This document shows positions 21,101-33,050 of a DNA stretch of 41,203 nucleotides, piece after piece; positions within the stretch are counted from its first letter, which is position 1; every line of letters starts with the position of its first letter. The DNA lies in the NCBI GenBank assembly GCA_049999725.1, contig JBNGIS010032986.1, positions 1-41,203 of the forward strand, in the 5' to 3' direction. This stretch comes from Haplomitrium mnioides (lineage: Eukaryota; Marchantiophyta; Haplomitriopsida; Calobryales). The notes below the pieces were generated by a model. It saw nothing but the letters and a program-made list of their open reading frames with translations. It was not told where the DNA came from and made no database searches. A program made the translations under genes and the position numbers.

Positions 21101-23019
21101 CTGCAATTGATGATGGCAGTCAGCAGGTTGCAGTTGCAACAAGGCTGCTTCCTAGTTCTTCCTAGAATGTAAACATGTGCCCCTGTGCAGCTGGGCTTGC
21201 CTGAACGATTAGGCCCTCACAACTAGTTTGAATGGTGAGCAGGCATTCAGGCTTCTGGAAGCTGCAGCTGCCGTTACTCCTCATGAGAGAGAGAGAGGTC
21301 TGTGATTACCTAGGTGGTGAACAACCAACTTTTTACCCGTGTCAGCACGTCATGATTTCTCGCTTCAACATTTTGTAATCCTTGCCTAACAGTATGACTG
21401 GTAAAACTGCCCGCTTGTCTCACACAGCTCACCATTCTCTGAGCATCCCAAAGGTCCTATGGCAATGCCTCAACCAGTTTCTACGTCAGAGAAGTTGAAC
21501 ACAGAATCGATACTAGGACTTGTAGGATTTGTACCATTCCAAAGCTGATTCAATTAGTTGTCGAGTAAGACTCGAACCAAAAAATTTAAATTCTGTATTC
21601 TAGAATCTCAGCATTCCCAAATCTGCAGCCTCTGTGCTCATCAAAGAAGGAAATTAATCATTGATTCAGGGTGGACCATACCGCAAGAATGAGGTTATGC
21701 TTTTCTCTGTTGCTCCTTGCATTAAAGGGGGGATACCTGCAATTCAGCACACGCCCACCAGTTCAAATTAGCATTTGTCAACCTGTCTGATACTTTTGCC
21801 TGCTGCTGAAAAAAACAAAATCGTAACCTCGAGTTATTTTCAACGCTAGTAGTATATTGAATCATCTCCAAAACTTGCAAGCTTCAGTTTTTCGAAACAT
21901 GAGTGTGGCAATAATATGATCACATTCTGGAAGACCATTCTGCGCTAGCGGATCAGACATTTGCTCTTAGCTCATCCGTAGATCTCAAGAATCTCTAAGT
22001 ACGAGAAGAATCCTGGTCCTGAATGGCCTTCAACCTTTCTTGAAAAAGATAATTCTACCTTCCCCTGGCAATGAAGAACATATTCCTTATGGCCTAAAAT
22101 TCACAAAGTGCACAAGCGTCGTGCAGTAACTTGATGCAATCAAAGAGCGTGTGACACACATCCTTCCAATTTTTAGAACCGAAGAATGATGTTGCAGATG
22201 CAGCAGTCCATCCCTCAAACGGGAGACAATGCGTCATACTCTGCGATGTTTTCGGTCACAACAGCGATTTACGTGCATGACTCACCCGCAAAGAAGAATG
22301 TATAGGATGACGCCCAGCGACCACATGTCGCTAGCTGGTATTACTTTCCTTCTCATGAGAGCCTCAGGAGCTACATAGTCGATCGAGCCGAACATGCCAA
22401 CAACTGGATTCGTCACCTCGTCAATATGACTCAAGCCAAAATCCATAATCTTCAAGGGCGCATCCTCCGCTGGCGTGAGAAACAGACAATTCTCTGGTTT
22501 CAGATCACGGTGTACAATCTGTGCATGGTGAAGACTACAGAGGGCATTCGCAATCTGGCGAATGACACCTGCTGCGCCAACCTCAGAGTATCGCTCTTGA
22601 GAAACAATGCGATCGAAAAGTTCACCTCCTGAACAAAGCTCCAACACCAAGTGAACACCCGTCGGATCATCAAACACGTCCAGTAGATGAATTACGTTCG
22701 GATGAGGTGACACTTCCTCTACAATTCTACGCATGACGACAATTTCATTGGCAACAAGCGCCTCCGAAATCGACAGCTCCTGAGGGGGAGAAGATAAGGC
22801 ACCGCCCTTCCTTTTAGCTCCTGGCTTAGTCAGTTGAAACGCATCCTGCCTGTACCCAAATCCTTGTTTCTTCAAAGTTTTGATGGCAACCTCACTATCG
22901 TCGTCTAGATTGAAACCCTTCTTCACCACAGAGAATCCTCCGCTTCCCAACACCTGCTCAATCCTGTAATGCTCCTGCAGAGTTGGAAATGGTGATGGCT
23001 TCCCATCTGGACTCACCAT
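5750..23019 (-). CDS. CCaMK: Calcium/calmodulin-dependent protein kinase CCaMK (DMI3 type)
   Basis: Nuclear Ser/Thr kinase that decodes symbiotic Ca2+ oscillations and phosphorylates CYCLOPS/IPD3 in arbuscular mycorrhiza and nodulation (family knowledge). Seven exons (minus strand): 22286-23019, 21682-21736, 20450-20563, 20017-20252, 19637-19844, 6066-6125, 5750-5932. They total 1590 nt, 529 aa; all junctions are GT-AG and keep frame. Visible motifs: Gly-rich loop GSGGFSVV (25-32), Lys47, HRDLKPEN (170-177), DFG (193-195), APE (217-219), and Thr273 in ENTW, equivalent to the regulatory autophosphorylation Thr (Thr271 in Medicago). The calmodulin-binding/autoinhibitory segment RRLQSFNARRKFRAIAFAS is at 324-342. 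EF-hand loops are at 416-427, 452-463 and 494-505, all with the expected acidic ligands. The start is the first ATG; the frame is open 8 codons upstream but without another ATG. Length matches the family (523 aa in Medicago). The exon 5 acceptor could be 3 bases earlier. Confidence 0.96.
6546..7020. repeat. Dispersed repeat family, copy E
   Basis: Direct repeat of copy D (18985-19535). It shares 'gagaactccatactta', an 'acccaccccccaa' tract, 'ggcaaaactaacgt', 'gaagtggtgggaaaa', and the purine-rich block 'gagaagcagcagacgaaaga' near 6953, through to 'ggaaatgttagttg'. It is more distantly related to copies A-C through the 'tttctg..ctttccggaagt' tail. It lies about 0.4 kb inside the exon 6 end of intron 5. 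Confidence 0.75.
7141..7800 (-). pseudogene. Reverse transcriptase remnant, Penelope-like type
   Basis: The minus-strand frame of 219 codons contains IFRQSVGIHMDTNC (residues 33-46), a worn form of the RT block usually read as GIPMGTNCAP. After it come NFLDFMYLDDHTIGGGIY (97-113), SCNFLDLAI (128-136), ANIFDKCNQPEY (145-156), and RMPYILSNISDTAKFGVVNS (163-182). The catalytic block is visible in a neighbouring frame at about 7531-7552, where the minus strand reads RFVDDLF, so there is at least one frameshift pair. This block order is what I associate with Penelope-like RTs and related animal and plant elements. The assignment to Penelope rather than another non-LTR group is uncertain. No GIY-YIG endonuclease was recognised nearby. 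It cannot be a host gene: it is frameshifted and intronic. Confidence 0.6.
7801..8692. other. Degenerate element-derived sequence
   Basis: Open stretches occur on both strands but none matches a family with confidence. On the minus strand the text around 8150-8690 (for example FLELPRRNGHS and IQGGNHLRKLVSLLDENK in different frames) resembles the low-complexity N-terminal ORF of a retroelement, broken by stops. It might be the upstream part of the RT remnant at 7141-7800, which has the same orientation. The ORFs here are short and frame-shifted, so no gene is claimed. Confidence 0.35.
8269..8310. repeat. Two tandem copies of a 21-bp unit
   Basis: The 21-base unit 'catgtcaggtttatgctcct' plus g occurs twice in direct succession. 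It keeps frame on both strands, which is why antisense ORFs pass through it. It is probably a simple replication-slippage duplication inside the degenerate element. Confidence 0.8.
8693..15005. repeat. 6.3-kb tandem array of ~71-bp units with two higher-order patterns
   Basis: Successive units carry 'aagtctatattggtaag', 'gtagaaaggtcaaaagac', 'gaattaaaggagaagatttt'. The first three units start 71 bp apart (8701, 8772, 8843). With the interruption at 11428-11683 removed there is room for roughly 85-90 units. In about 8840-10990, variants recur every ~210-400 bp, mostly 250-265: a 'gaatagaaagatc' unit, a 'tcaggctaag..ttgttttagaag' unit, then an 'atttaaaagaaaag' unit. In about 11690-14470 a different four-variant set recurs every ~255-340 bp: 'ccttctaag', 'aaaaacttaaagaaaagatttttaa', 'ggtccaaagacttgaag', 'ttggtcataaggatagaaag'. 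The last ~500 bp are again simple monomers. It is AT-rich and non-coding, without unique spacers, so it is not CRISPR. Confidence 0.95.
11428..11683 (+). mobile_element. Poly(A)-tailed retroposon inserted in the array
   Basis: About 250 bp of unrelated sequence interrupts the tandem array and ends in an 11-base A-run at about 11671-11681. The array resumes at once with 'ggtag..caaaagac'. The array text just before the insert also ends in 'ggtaga', so GGTAG is a possible short target-site duplication. This is the layout of a SINE or other LINE-mobilised retroposon. I could not identify convincing RNA polymerase III A and B boxes, so it may be a truncated retrocopy instead. Confidence 0.6.
15172..15500. 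repeat. Dispersed repeat family, copy B
   Basis: Close to copy A over 'gttatgaagttgtggagag' through 'catgatgatgcctag'. It includes the shared 'tttctgccactttccggaag' tail and a local 10-base duplication near 15402-15421. It is the left member of a tandem pair with copy C. It begins about 165 bp after the end of the 71-bp array; that short interval holds nothing recognised. Confidence 0.8.
15580..15960. repeat. Dispersed repeat family, copy C
   Basis: Matches copy A from its beginning ('agagaggtctgctgaaa', 'gtgactacttggatgcagaa') to 'cctgctggtttcgtcag', where homology ends near 15925-15960. It lacks the 'tttctgccactttccg' tail seen in A and B, so it is truncated at the right. Confidence 0.8.
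16020..16265. other. Intronic sequence downstream of the LINE RT
   Basis: Lies 3' of the RT remnant on the LINE's own strand, and so may be its decayed C-terminal region or 3' UTR. No readable motif and no terminal A-run (T-run on this strand) are seen at its left edge. Confidence 0.3.
16266..17057 (-). pseudogene. LINE-type reverse transcriptase remnant
   Basis: Read on the minus strand, same sense as CCaMK. The order is FPDEWKLDIIIPLYKSCDKN, then NYFTIMVRPLFAKLYG, AKGQAGFEEGHSTT (16642-16917), a decayed stretch, QGCPLSPTLLGLFIDKLEE near 16390-16440, and LLYADIIVL near 16310. These are the palm-domain blocks of a non-LTR (LINE) RT. The catalytic YADD has lost one Asp codon, there are internal stops, and the frame shifts near 16640. 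No endonuclease domain or ORF1 was identified. It is a dead copy. Confidence 0.85.
16783..18068 (-). repeat. Tandem duplication within the LINE remnant
   Basis: A ~640-bp segment occurs twice head to tail: about 16783-17452 and 17453-18068. Both copies begin with 'cactccatagag' or 'cgctccatagag' followed by 'gcgaagagtggcctaaccat'. Both contain the stretch encoding LSQTCST and end near 'gtggcagtggggaacttgag'. The left copy continues directly into the rest of the RT, while the right copy is the upstream piece repeated. The second copy has small indels and substitutions, so the duplication is not recent. Confidence 0.8.
18141..18817. repeat. 333-bp tandem duplication
   Basis: Unit 1 at 18141-18473, unit 2 at 18474-18799, then the first ~18 bases of a third copy. 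Each unit begins 'gtaaaagctag', contains 'catttgtatgactcc' and 'tcaaagggcaaatga', and ends 'cctgactaaaac'. Many substitutions separate the units. No coding signal is seen. Confidence 0.85.
18985..19535. repeat. Dispersed repeat family, copy D
   Basis: The left part matches copies A and C ('gttggatgcagaacatccgc'), and the right part matches copy E through 'ggaaatgttagttg'. It thus links the two subfamilies. It has a ~25-bp purine-rich insertion near 19480 relative to copy E. It ends about 100 bp from CCaMK exon 5. Confidence 0.75.
19637..23019 (-). CDS. CCaMK: CCaMK exons 1-5: kinase, CaM-binding domain, EF-hand 1
   Basis: Compact 5' part of the gene, with introns of 549, 1118, 197 and 172 bp. 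Exon 1 ends after ILYILLCG at a GTGAGT donor. Exon 2 (55 nt) encodes the YPPF segment and was found only by searching for the piece missing between exons 1 and 3. Exon 3 carries Thr273, exon 4 the calmodulin-binding helix, exon 5 EF-hand 1 (DDNKDGCVDNRE). Exon 5 ends in ...LCFK at a GTGGGT donor. Reading past that donor adds 13 residues and then a stop at 19595-19597. Confidence 0.93.
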
Positions 23020-24987
23020 CGCAGAGAGAAACCTCGCACCCAACTCAGTAACGTTGATAGCAGAATTTCAAAAACAGATTGCTCATTTCGGAGACTCACC
23101 TATAACCATCCACATCAACACACATGAGTTCACTTCGAACCCATCCAAACAACTGAAATTACCAAACTCGAAACATAACTAAACGCACCATCAACTACAG
23201 AGAATTTCCTGATAATACAGCTGGTTCTTCTTCTTCCATGCAGATGGAGGCAACACGCAATGATGCAATTAACCTCGACGGTAATCCATGTGACCCGAAT
23301 CATATGTGCGACCCTAATTCATATCGAGGAATGAGTTCCAACTGCTGGACGGAACTCCATCTGTTGCAAGTCAAGCTCTGCATGTTACAAGGGATCAACA
23401 ACCACTCTTCCCAACTATATATATATTATGTTGTCACTGTATCAAGAGTGACTCTGTAACGTTTCCCTTGCCGCTGCTGCGCTCGCCTCCCCTGTTTCGA
23501 GATGCTCTTGTTAGAGGTAACGTTTTCGCTTTACAATTCGTTGCATCTCATTGGTTCTCGGTACAAGAACGCTTTGAACAAGAACAATGGACGAGGAAGG
23601 CCATGCTCAACGATGAGGAGCCTTGAGCTCACCTAAAGGATCGATGAGACACTCGAGGTCAACTCGAAGGATTGATCAATCGAACACTCCTAGGTCAACT
23701 GGGGTAATTGATCGATAGACTTGGAGTATCTCGGAGTGTTGATCAAACACGAGGATCGATCGGACGAACACGAACTCGAGACTTGGAGGATCGTTCGATC
23801 AAACATGACCTCGAAACTCGGAGAATCGACCTATCAAATACAACGTCACCTCGAAACTCGAAGGATCGACAGATGAAACACTCCTCCGACGTCCACTCCA
23901 AGGATGGATCGATCAAACACTCCGACTCCCAAACTCCAAGGATCGATCAAACACTCCTAACTTCAACAGCATTCTGCTAGCAGACTCGACGCTAAGCTAG
24001 GACAGGCTAGGCTTCCACTCTCAGATCAGGCTCAGCTTCTATGGCAACCAGGAGCACCGGGGGTGCGTGCGGTGCTTCTCCACTAGCTTTGAGGGAGACC
24101 ACTGGCATTGAGGGAGCTCCATCGGCAGGGAAGTTTCGCAGCCTGGAGATGATGCAGCTCTGAAAACATACTCAAGCAAAGTACAGGGAACAAGAAAACC
24201 CCACGGTAGGTCTCGGAATGGATGAGTGTCCCGTCTGTCCACCCTCGAAGAACAAAGTGAAAGATCTGGAGGCGAATTCTCTAACGTCTAGCATATCGCT
24301 CGAAGAACTGCTGTTGCAATAACGCTTCGACTAGGAAAAGTTAACAAGGATTTGCGAGAGAAAGCACGAAACACAAATTGTCTTAAGACAGCGAATTTGT
24401 CTATTGGAAGGCAAGTGCAGCATTATGGATGATTTAGGGAGCAAGTTTATGGATTCATAGTCCCGTAAAATAGGCCAAAAAACGGCGCTGGAAGCCCAAG
24501 TACACATCAATAGCACATCGACATCAAAAGCTCTATAATACAATCAGTCAAAATGGTGGAAACTTAAAGGAGCGCATCCAACGTCCTGAAGAAAACAAGG
24601 AAGCCTCACTGGAAAAAGCAGACTCCCTGCATAAGATTATTCTTGTGGATGCTGTAGACTCAAATTCTGTAGATAATCGCAAATAGTCGTCTAAACAAAA
24701 GGATTCTTCAAACTTTGGCGACGTTGAAGCGATTAGCAGTAAATTTCATTCCTGCATTTCAATCGACTGGGATTGATTCCCCACGCAACGTCAGCTCTAC
24801 GAACGTGCGGCTCGTCCAATTGTTCACAATGTTATGAGGGGGCTGGCCAACTCCATCGATTCCCTGCTCTCCCTGTCATTCATAATCACGTGGATTTTTC
24901 AGCAAACGTAAATAGTTGTTCCCGTGAATTACTCCCGGTGCAGCGTACCGGAAATGTATTTTTTAAAGCTGGCAGAAGATTTCATAG
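23020..24987. promoter_or_regulatory. Intergenic region between divergent CCaMK and ubiquitin-RPS27a
   Basis: About 2.1 kb separates the two start codons. On the CCaMK side there is a TA-rich run at about 23414-23430 (alternating 'tatatatata'), roughly 400 bp upstream of the CCaMK ATG, that could serve as a TATA element. A degenerate minisatellite fills 23630-23965. A 12-bp palindrome TGTCTTAAGACA lies near 24380. I did not find a CYCLOPS-type palindrome or other named symbiosis element. No gene is recognised; the ORFs here are short and unsupported. Confidence 0.5.
23630..23965. repeat. Degenerate GATCGATC-rich minisatellite
   Basis: Roughly seven imperfect units of about 40-50 bp share 'aactcgaaggatcgatcaaacactc'-like text, broken by substitutions: 'ggatcgatgagacactcgag', 'aggattgatcaatcgaacac', 'ggatcgatcaaacactcc'. 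The reading frame stays open through most of it on the plus strand, giving a repetitive Arg/Asp/Ser-rich peptide that looks like a by-product. It lies about 0.6-0.95 kb upstream of the CCaMK start codon. Confidence 0.75.
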
Positions 24988-25031
24988 TTAGGGTTTGATG
25001 GCCTTTGCTATGGCGGCAACATATAGGGTTT
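24988..25031 (+). promoter_or_regulatory. Two telo-boxes upstream of ubiquitin-RPS27a
   Basis: TTAGGGTTT at 24988-24996 and TAGGGTTT at 25024-25031 are reverse-orientation AAACCCTAA-type telo-boxes, 146 and 110 bp upstream of the start codon at 25134. Telo-boxes near the transcription start are a known feature of plant ribosomal-protein and translation genes, which fits the gene that follows. Confidence 0.7.
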
Positions 25032-25133
25032 GCGGGTGTTAAAGCCTTCCCTTTCATCGGCGGCTTTGCTGTTGCATGCAGCGAAGAAGGAAATTTCCGG
25101 AGCTTGCGTGTGGTAGCAGCTGGTGTTCTCGCA

Positions 25134-25763
<630 letters not shown>

Positions 25764-27114
25764 GCTCATCATTTCTTGAGTTACATTCATGTTATGCTGA
25801 GGAGGGTTTATATCCTCGTCGCGTCAGGTTGCAACATTTGGCTATGAATTCTGAAGTTGCTGACAATTGTTGAGTTTCCATCATCTCTGCTCGTGATTTA
25901 TTCAAGGAATGTCGTGTTATGAATCTGATACCTCTTCGATTGACCCAGTGTACAGCAGACGTTGTAATTGGTATTTCCTTGTACTGTTTGATTTCTTACT
26001 TTGAATGTAATATCACCATGTTCGCATCAAAATGAAAACACTGGAATTTTGCTGAATGAGGATGCAATGATTGGAATTGTTTCGACCGTTGATGAGGTAG
26101 TTGCAGCCCCCTTTATAGGCTTCATTGACGTGCTTTGTATCGGGATTGCGTGGTGTTGCAATTCCGTTCGTCGAATTTGGGAACTTTCGTACTGTCAAAG
26201 TGGCCTGGTCATCCATTGCATGTGCAATTCTCTGGCATCATTTCCACGGAAGCCTTAGTAGATGCTTGGATATGCATATGCTTGAAAGGATGCTCTCTGG
26301 CCATACATAGACTAATGCTTTTGCTACATTAGAGTGGATATAAATGGGAGGCACGTTGTGCCTGGCTAAGTTACAAGATTGTACACTATGTGTACACCCT
26401 CCTCGAAAGGAGTGTTAACAAAGGTAGGGATTTGCTTTTTTCTCACTTCGTATTTTCATAAAATAATCGAGAACGTTTGGTTTCGTTCATGTTTTACTCC
26501 TCGGTGGTCTAATTTTCTAGAAACATTACGAAGATCTTCTGCATTAGAATTGTCTGATGTGTTCATAATTGCTGGAAGCCCACGAATGTCTGTCCTAACA
26601 AACACGCATCGGTCAGTTTCGCTATAAATCTGAAGCAAATCAAAACTGAAATTACAATGTGCATCAAATACTCTTTCAAAATAAGGAACCCGCAAAAATA
26701 CTAACAGGGTACGAAAATTAGGATAGAGCATTGGGTAGTGGCCAGTTGCCTTTATATCTCATGCAAGCCAAAAATGAAACTCAAAATTTGCATCAAATGC
26801 CTTCTCGAAATCAGATACTGGAAATAATATCTACTATACATAACTTGCGTATACGAAGATTAGGAAAGAGGATCGAGCATTTGAAAACGTATTGTGTGAT
26901 ATGCTACCATGAACATGTCTGATAATTCACCATGGACGCATATAGAACACATACCTGCTGAAAAACGAAACAACTTTGCCCAGTAGTAGCTCTCCATGTG
27001 AAGTGCATACTATTCATAACTCCTTCCATGAGAAATACTGACCTTAAACATTTCCACGTAAATTGCATACAGCAGAACCAGAAATTCATATACGCTAGAC
27101 CGGCCAGCAAGCAG
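25764..27114. other. Convergent intergenic region with an imperfect duplication
   Basis: Holds the 3' UTRs of ubiquitin-RPS27a (+) and COG4 (-). Poly(A) sites are not clear from sequence. An imperfect direct duplication of about 120 bp lies at roughly 26631-26745 and 26758-26885, with 'gcatcaaatactcttt' versus 'gcatcaaatgccttct' and 'acgaaaattaggatagagc' versus 'acgaagattaggaaagagg'. No ORF here resembles a known protein. Confidence 0.5.
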
Positions 27115-29689
27115 CTATAGTTTCAAAGCTGCAATCGCCTCGGGCTTGAAATCCACTCTCAGGCTGAGTATGCGGCGCACTTCTGCAGGTGTGAGACGCC
27201 ATGTCATGGGACCAGAGTTTTCTCCCCAATAATCGAGGATCTCTGCAACCCTTTCTAGGTTGAGAATGGTCGCCATCTGTGTGAGACGTGCAAATTTGTC
27301 TCTAACAGTGCGTTGAGTCATTCCTGAAAAATGACCCACAAGTGTTCTTGCGTCCCGGTCCAGCTGAAGGCCGCCCAACTGATTAAAGCGCTTCTGGGTC
27401 ATTATGACCTCTAATCTCTTCACTAAAAAATCAATTATAAGATGAATAAACGAGTCGTAGTTGCTGGTTGTCAAAAGTGGTTGCAACCAAGTTACATTCA
27501 CATCTATGGTGTGCAAGAGCTTCTGTACCCACGGATCTGTCACTTCGTTTTCTGCATATTGAGACTCGCTCAGTTCGTAACTTACTGGGCCCACAACATC
27601 CAAAATGCCCCGCAGCCGAGGGATGATTGTGTTTGCCAGCTGTTCCAATCCTCCACTACCAATCTGTCTGAGAGCATTGCTTGTCTCAATCAACTCGCTT
27701 AAACACGACTTCAATTTCTCTCTCTCAGAAGGGGCCACAAATGTCTGAACAGCGTCATCAGTTACTACTTAGTCCCACTCCAAAAACAGTTAATAGTCAT
27801 AAAACTACAAAACTTAGACTAATTTTTTTTCACGATTGATATACATCCCTCTTGGGACAATATCCTTACTGCATGGCCGCTTGAATTTGGAGACAGCGAG
27901 AATTTTTCAAGCCAGCATTCGGTAATTCCCGAGTGCTGCTTGGTTACCAAACATGAAGTTTAGTGTTTCATATAGAAAGGAACACACGCTTGTTCCTTTC
28001 GAAGGAATGCACCTTAAAAAAATACAGTGATGAAATCTGAGACAACTCCAAAATGCCTGCAGTAGCTAAAAGAAGAGTACTTACCTCAGAGCAATGCTCT
28101 TCGATTTCATGCTTGAGCTTGATAACATACTCAGCACTGACGTCCACATTATTAAGAGCAGCTGCCACTTCTGAACCCGTCTTGGTCACACCAACTCCAC
28201 CAGAAAAAAGTTTCATTGCCAAATTCGGCTCCCGGAGTTTCTTCTGTAGCCCCTCTTTGTACTCATTGTTCAGCAAATCATTCACACTACTAAGGGTTGC
28301 AAGCACTGCTTGAAGATTAGTCGTAGAAATCGCTCTTCTGGAGCAGGTCTGAAGTACATAGAACACATCGTCAACCATGGAAGTGGTCAACACATCCGGA
28401 ACAAACTCATCAATTTTGATTGCTTTCCTCACATTTTCAACCATGAAAAACTCCTCAAGGATAATATACAACCCTGTTAATTCTTGCACGGATCTACCAA
28501 AGGCCCCAATCTTGAAAACATTTCCCATACCAGGGCTTAGTTGTGCCCCAGCAGAGCCAGCCTCTCTGACTTTGGTGATCATGAAGTATGTATAGTCTTC
28601 GCTAGTCTGGATCAATATCTGGATTTCCTCCAGATAAACAGCAATCTCTCGCGCATCAGGCCCATCTGAACTTGCAACGGAGATCAGACTCTTGTTTTGT
28701 GCAGCAATGTCCTTCGTTAATTTGACAAGTTTTCTTTGATCCACATACTTCTTCAGAATTATGGGGCCCCTGGAATTGCATTCTTGCTGTAGCTCTTCAA
28801 TTGCAAAGGCAATGCCATCTTCTCCGCCCAAACTTTGCAAAAGCTCCTCATTATCTTCAATCGATGCTGCAATGTGTTTGAAAAGGTTGTTAAGCACACC
28901 AACAAAATTAGCTCCGCCATGGTCAAGGGCTTCCACTAATCCTTCGAATTCATTGCGTGCTCTAAGAGCGACTACCTTCCTAAGATATTCCACATACAGG
29001 CGAAGACCTTCGTCCTGCAATGCCAGCGGAGAGAACAGTTTCACAAATCGCAGAACACTCACATGATCCCGAGCCTCAACTGCTGCTGCAACCTTTCGTC
29101 TGATCACACTTTCCAGCTGTTGCTTGGATTCCAAGAGCTGCTTTCTTTGATCTGCTCCTGTTTGCCTCCCTCCAACGCCTACTTTCTCACCTGCCATAGC
29201 TTCAGGAAGCGCACCATTGTACTCGGCATCCAGTTGTAGGAATGTCTCTACATACTTAGCAGCCGATTCATAGTCTTCAGACTCGAGCGCTTGCTTCACT
29301 CCGTCAATACAATTCGCCCGATCGACAATCACGTCGATTCTAGACAGCGTTGCTTGAACTCTCGACTGGGACAGATCTAGCTCCCTTACTTTGACGCTGA
29401 CATGATCAGCTAGGGCACAAGTGGTTTTTACGCTAGTCAACATTTGATCAGCATCAGCGCGTACAAACTCGAGCACTTCAGCCGACTTGTGAAGGATGAT
29501 CAACTTCTTCTCGAGATCATGCCGCTGAGACAGAAGAATCTCCAGTTCGCCATCGATGCTCCGCTCGTACGCGATGCTTTCGTGAAGGAGCCGAGTCATC
29601 GCACCTACATCCGTTAAAGACTTTATCTGTTCCAACATCCCGGAGCCTTGCCGAAGCAAAGGCAAAGATCCCTCTTCCTCCCCTTTCAT
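27115..29689 (-). CDS. COG4: Conserved oligomeric Golgi complex subunit 4
   Basis: Subunit of lobe A of the COG tethering complex, which acts on the cytosolic face of the Golgi in retrograde intra-Golgi vesicle transport (family knowledge). Two exons on the minus strand, 28085-29689 and 27115-27744, with a 340-bp GT-AG intron (donor GAG|GTAAGT, acceptor TTCAG|ACA), phase 0. The product is 744 aa, the plant COG4 length (738 in Arabidopsis). The N terminus is helical and coiled-coil-like (RQHDLEKKLIILHK). The middle has the COG4 core. The C-terminal exon is very conserved: YAENEVTDPWVQKLLH, KRFNQLGGLQLDRDARTLV, HFSGMTQRTVRDKFARLTQM, SGPMTWRLTPAEVRRILSL, ending IAALKL. The start is the first ATG after an in-frame TAA at about 29720. 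The gene is head-to-head with the isomerase gene. Confidence 0.97.
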
Positions 29690-30235
29690 TGTCAATATGT
29701 GATCGGTGCAACTTCCACTTCCTTAAGCGAGCACTTCATCTCCGCTCGTCCAGATGCTGGACGCAAAAGAATGTCAAGAAACAGCTTCTTAGCAAACTTC
29801 TACTGAAGGCTTCGGGAGATCTTCAGAATTTCAAACACTAAATGCTTCACAGAGTCAAAGCCTCGCCACAAAAATGGAGCAATGCAACAAAATTCAATGC
29901 TTACAGAAAGCGTCTATGCATCTAAGCAAGATAATATTGTAATTAGAAAATCCCTACCTTCTAAACCACATGTAGGAAGTGATGGAACATTTAACAAATG
30001 CCTGATGACAAACTTCCAAAGGCAGTGGACGGAGGATCAATTTTCTCCAAGCTCACGAACAATCGATCACACGTTTTTGAATGTAGACAACAGTCGTGTG
30101 GCGAAATGTTTGGGAAAGAGTTCAGAGGGAACGACATGACGGGAGATACGGTTACCTCGATATAAGAACAAGTGTGGATTGGACAAATAATTCGACATCC
30201 TTTCCTTGGATTCAAATCGAACTTTGCAAGCGGCC
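29690..30235. promoter_or_regulatory. Shared upstream region of COG4 and ribose-5-phosphate isomerase
   Basis: Only 546 bp lie between the two divergent start codons, so both 5' UTRs and promoters fit in this interval. I see no clear TATA box at a convincing position for either gene. The sequence is unremarkable in base composition. Short ORFs here are not conserved. Confidence 0.6.
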
Positions 30236-32499
<2,264 letters not shown>

Positions 32500-33050
32500 C
32501 TTTTCACTGAGATAATAATTTGTCATTGGTCTGACTAGAGCAAATTGAGCAAATTTGCTTGAAATCAGTGTAACTTTAAGCAGGATGTAACTCCTCTATT
32601 GGATGTACATCATGGTCATATGTACAACTAATAAAAAAATAGTCATATTTCTGGAACTCGATGGCATTAGTACTTTCAAGATAGCCATGTCTGGGATTGG
32701 GTAGGTTGCACATCTTTTCAGGATGATATTTCAAGCCCCAAGTTTCTCTTCAGAATCTGGCTCCCTTCTAATGCATTTCAGGCCCCATTTCTCAGGATGG
32801 TGCACCATCTTACTTCAGTGCGACACAATCCACCCCAAGTTTTCTAATACATCATGCCTTGGAAATTGAGAAAGGTGCCAACATAAGTGAACATAACAAA
32901 CTTTTCTTTTAAATATATTGCGGAAGCCTTCTAGGAATTACAATTGAGAACCAACTACCACCAAAAAGTTAACATGAGTATAATGTAATTCTAATTCTTG
33001 AACTTAATCTTGCATCTATATTTATGAAACAACAATGAGAAAGCTATGTG
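32500..33050. other. 3' flank of the isomerase gene
   Basis: The 3' UTR starts here. AATAAA at 32630-32635 is a plausible poly(A) signal 131 bp past the stop codon. The rest up to the 102-bp repeat shows no gene, RNA or recognisable element. Confidence 0.5.
32630..32635 (+). terminator. Candidate poly(A) signal AATAAA
   Basis: Exact AATAAA hexamer in an A-rich run, 131 bp downstream of the isomerase TAA. Plant signals are loosely defined, so this is only a candidate. Confidence 0.45.

Noticed and set aside
23020-23043. N-terminal extension of CCaMK starting at 23043
   Set aside because: The codon at 23043 is TTG, not ATG. The first ATG in the frame is at 23017-23019.
23708-23980. Small Arg/Asp-rich protein
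   Set aside because: The frame is open only because the underlying minisatellite units preserve it. There is no start context or homology.
24378-24392. 12-bp palindrome TGTCTTAAGACA as an operator
   Set aside because: Single occurrence with no matching site elsewhere in the promoter region; expected by chance at this scale.
28053-29066. Plus-strand ORFs opposite COG4
   Set aside because: They are antisense shadows of the conserved COG4 exon, with no motif of their own.
29690-29695. COG4 start at 29695
   Set aside because: That codon is TTG. The next codon but one is ATG (29687-29689), with an in-frame stop upstream.
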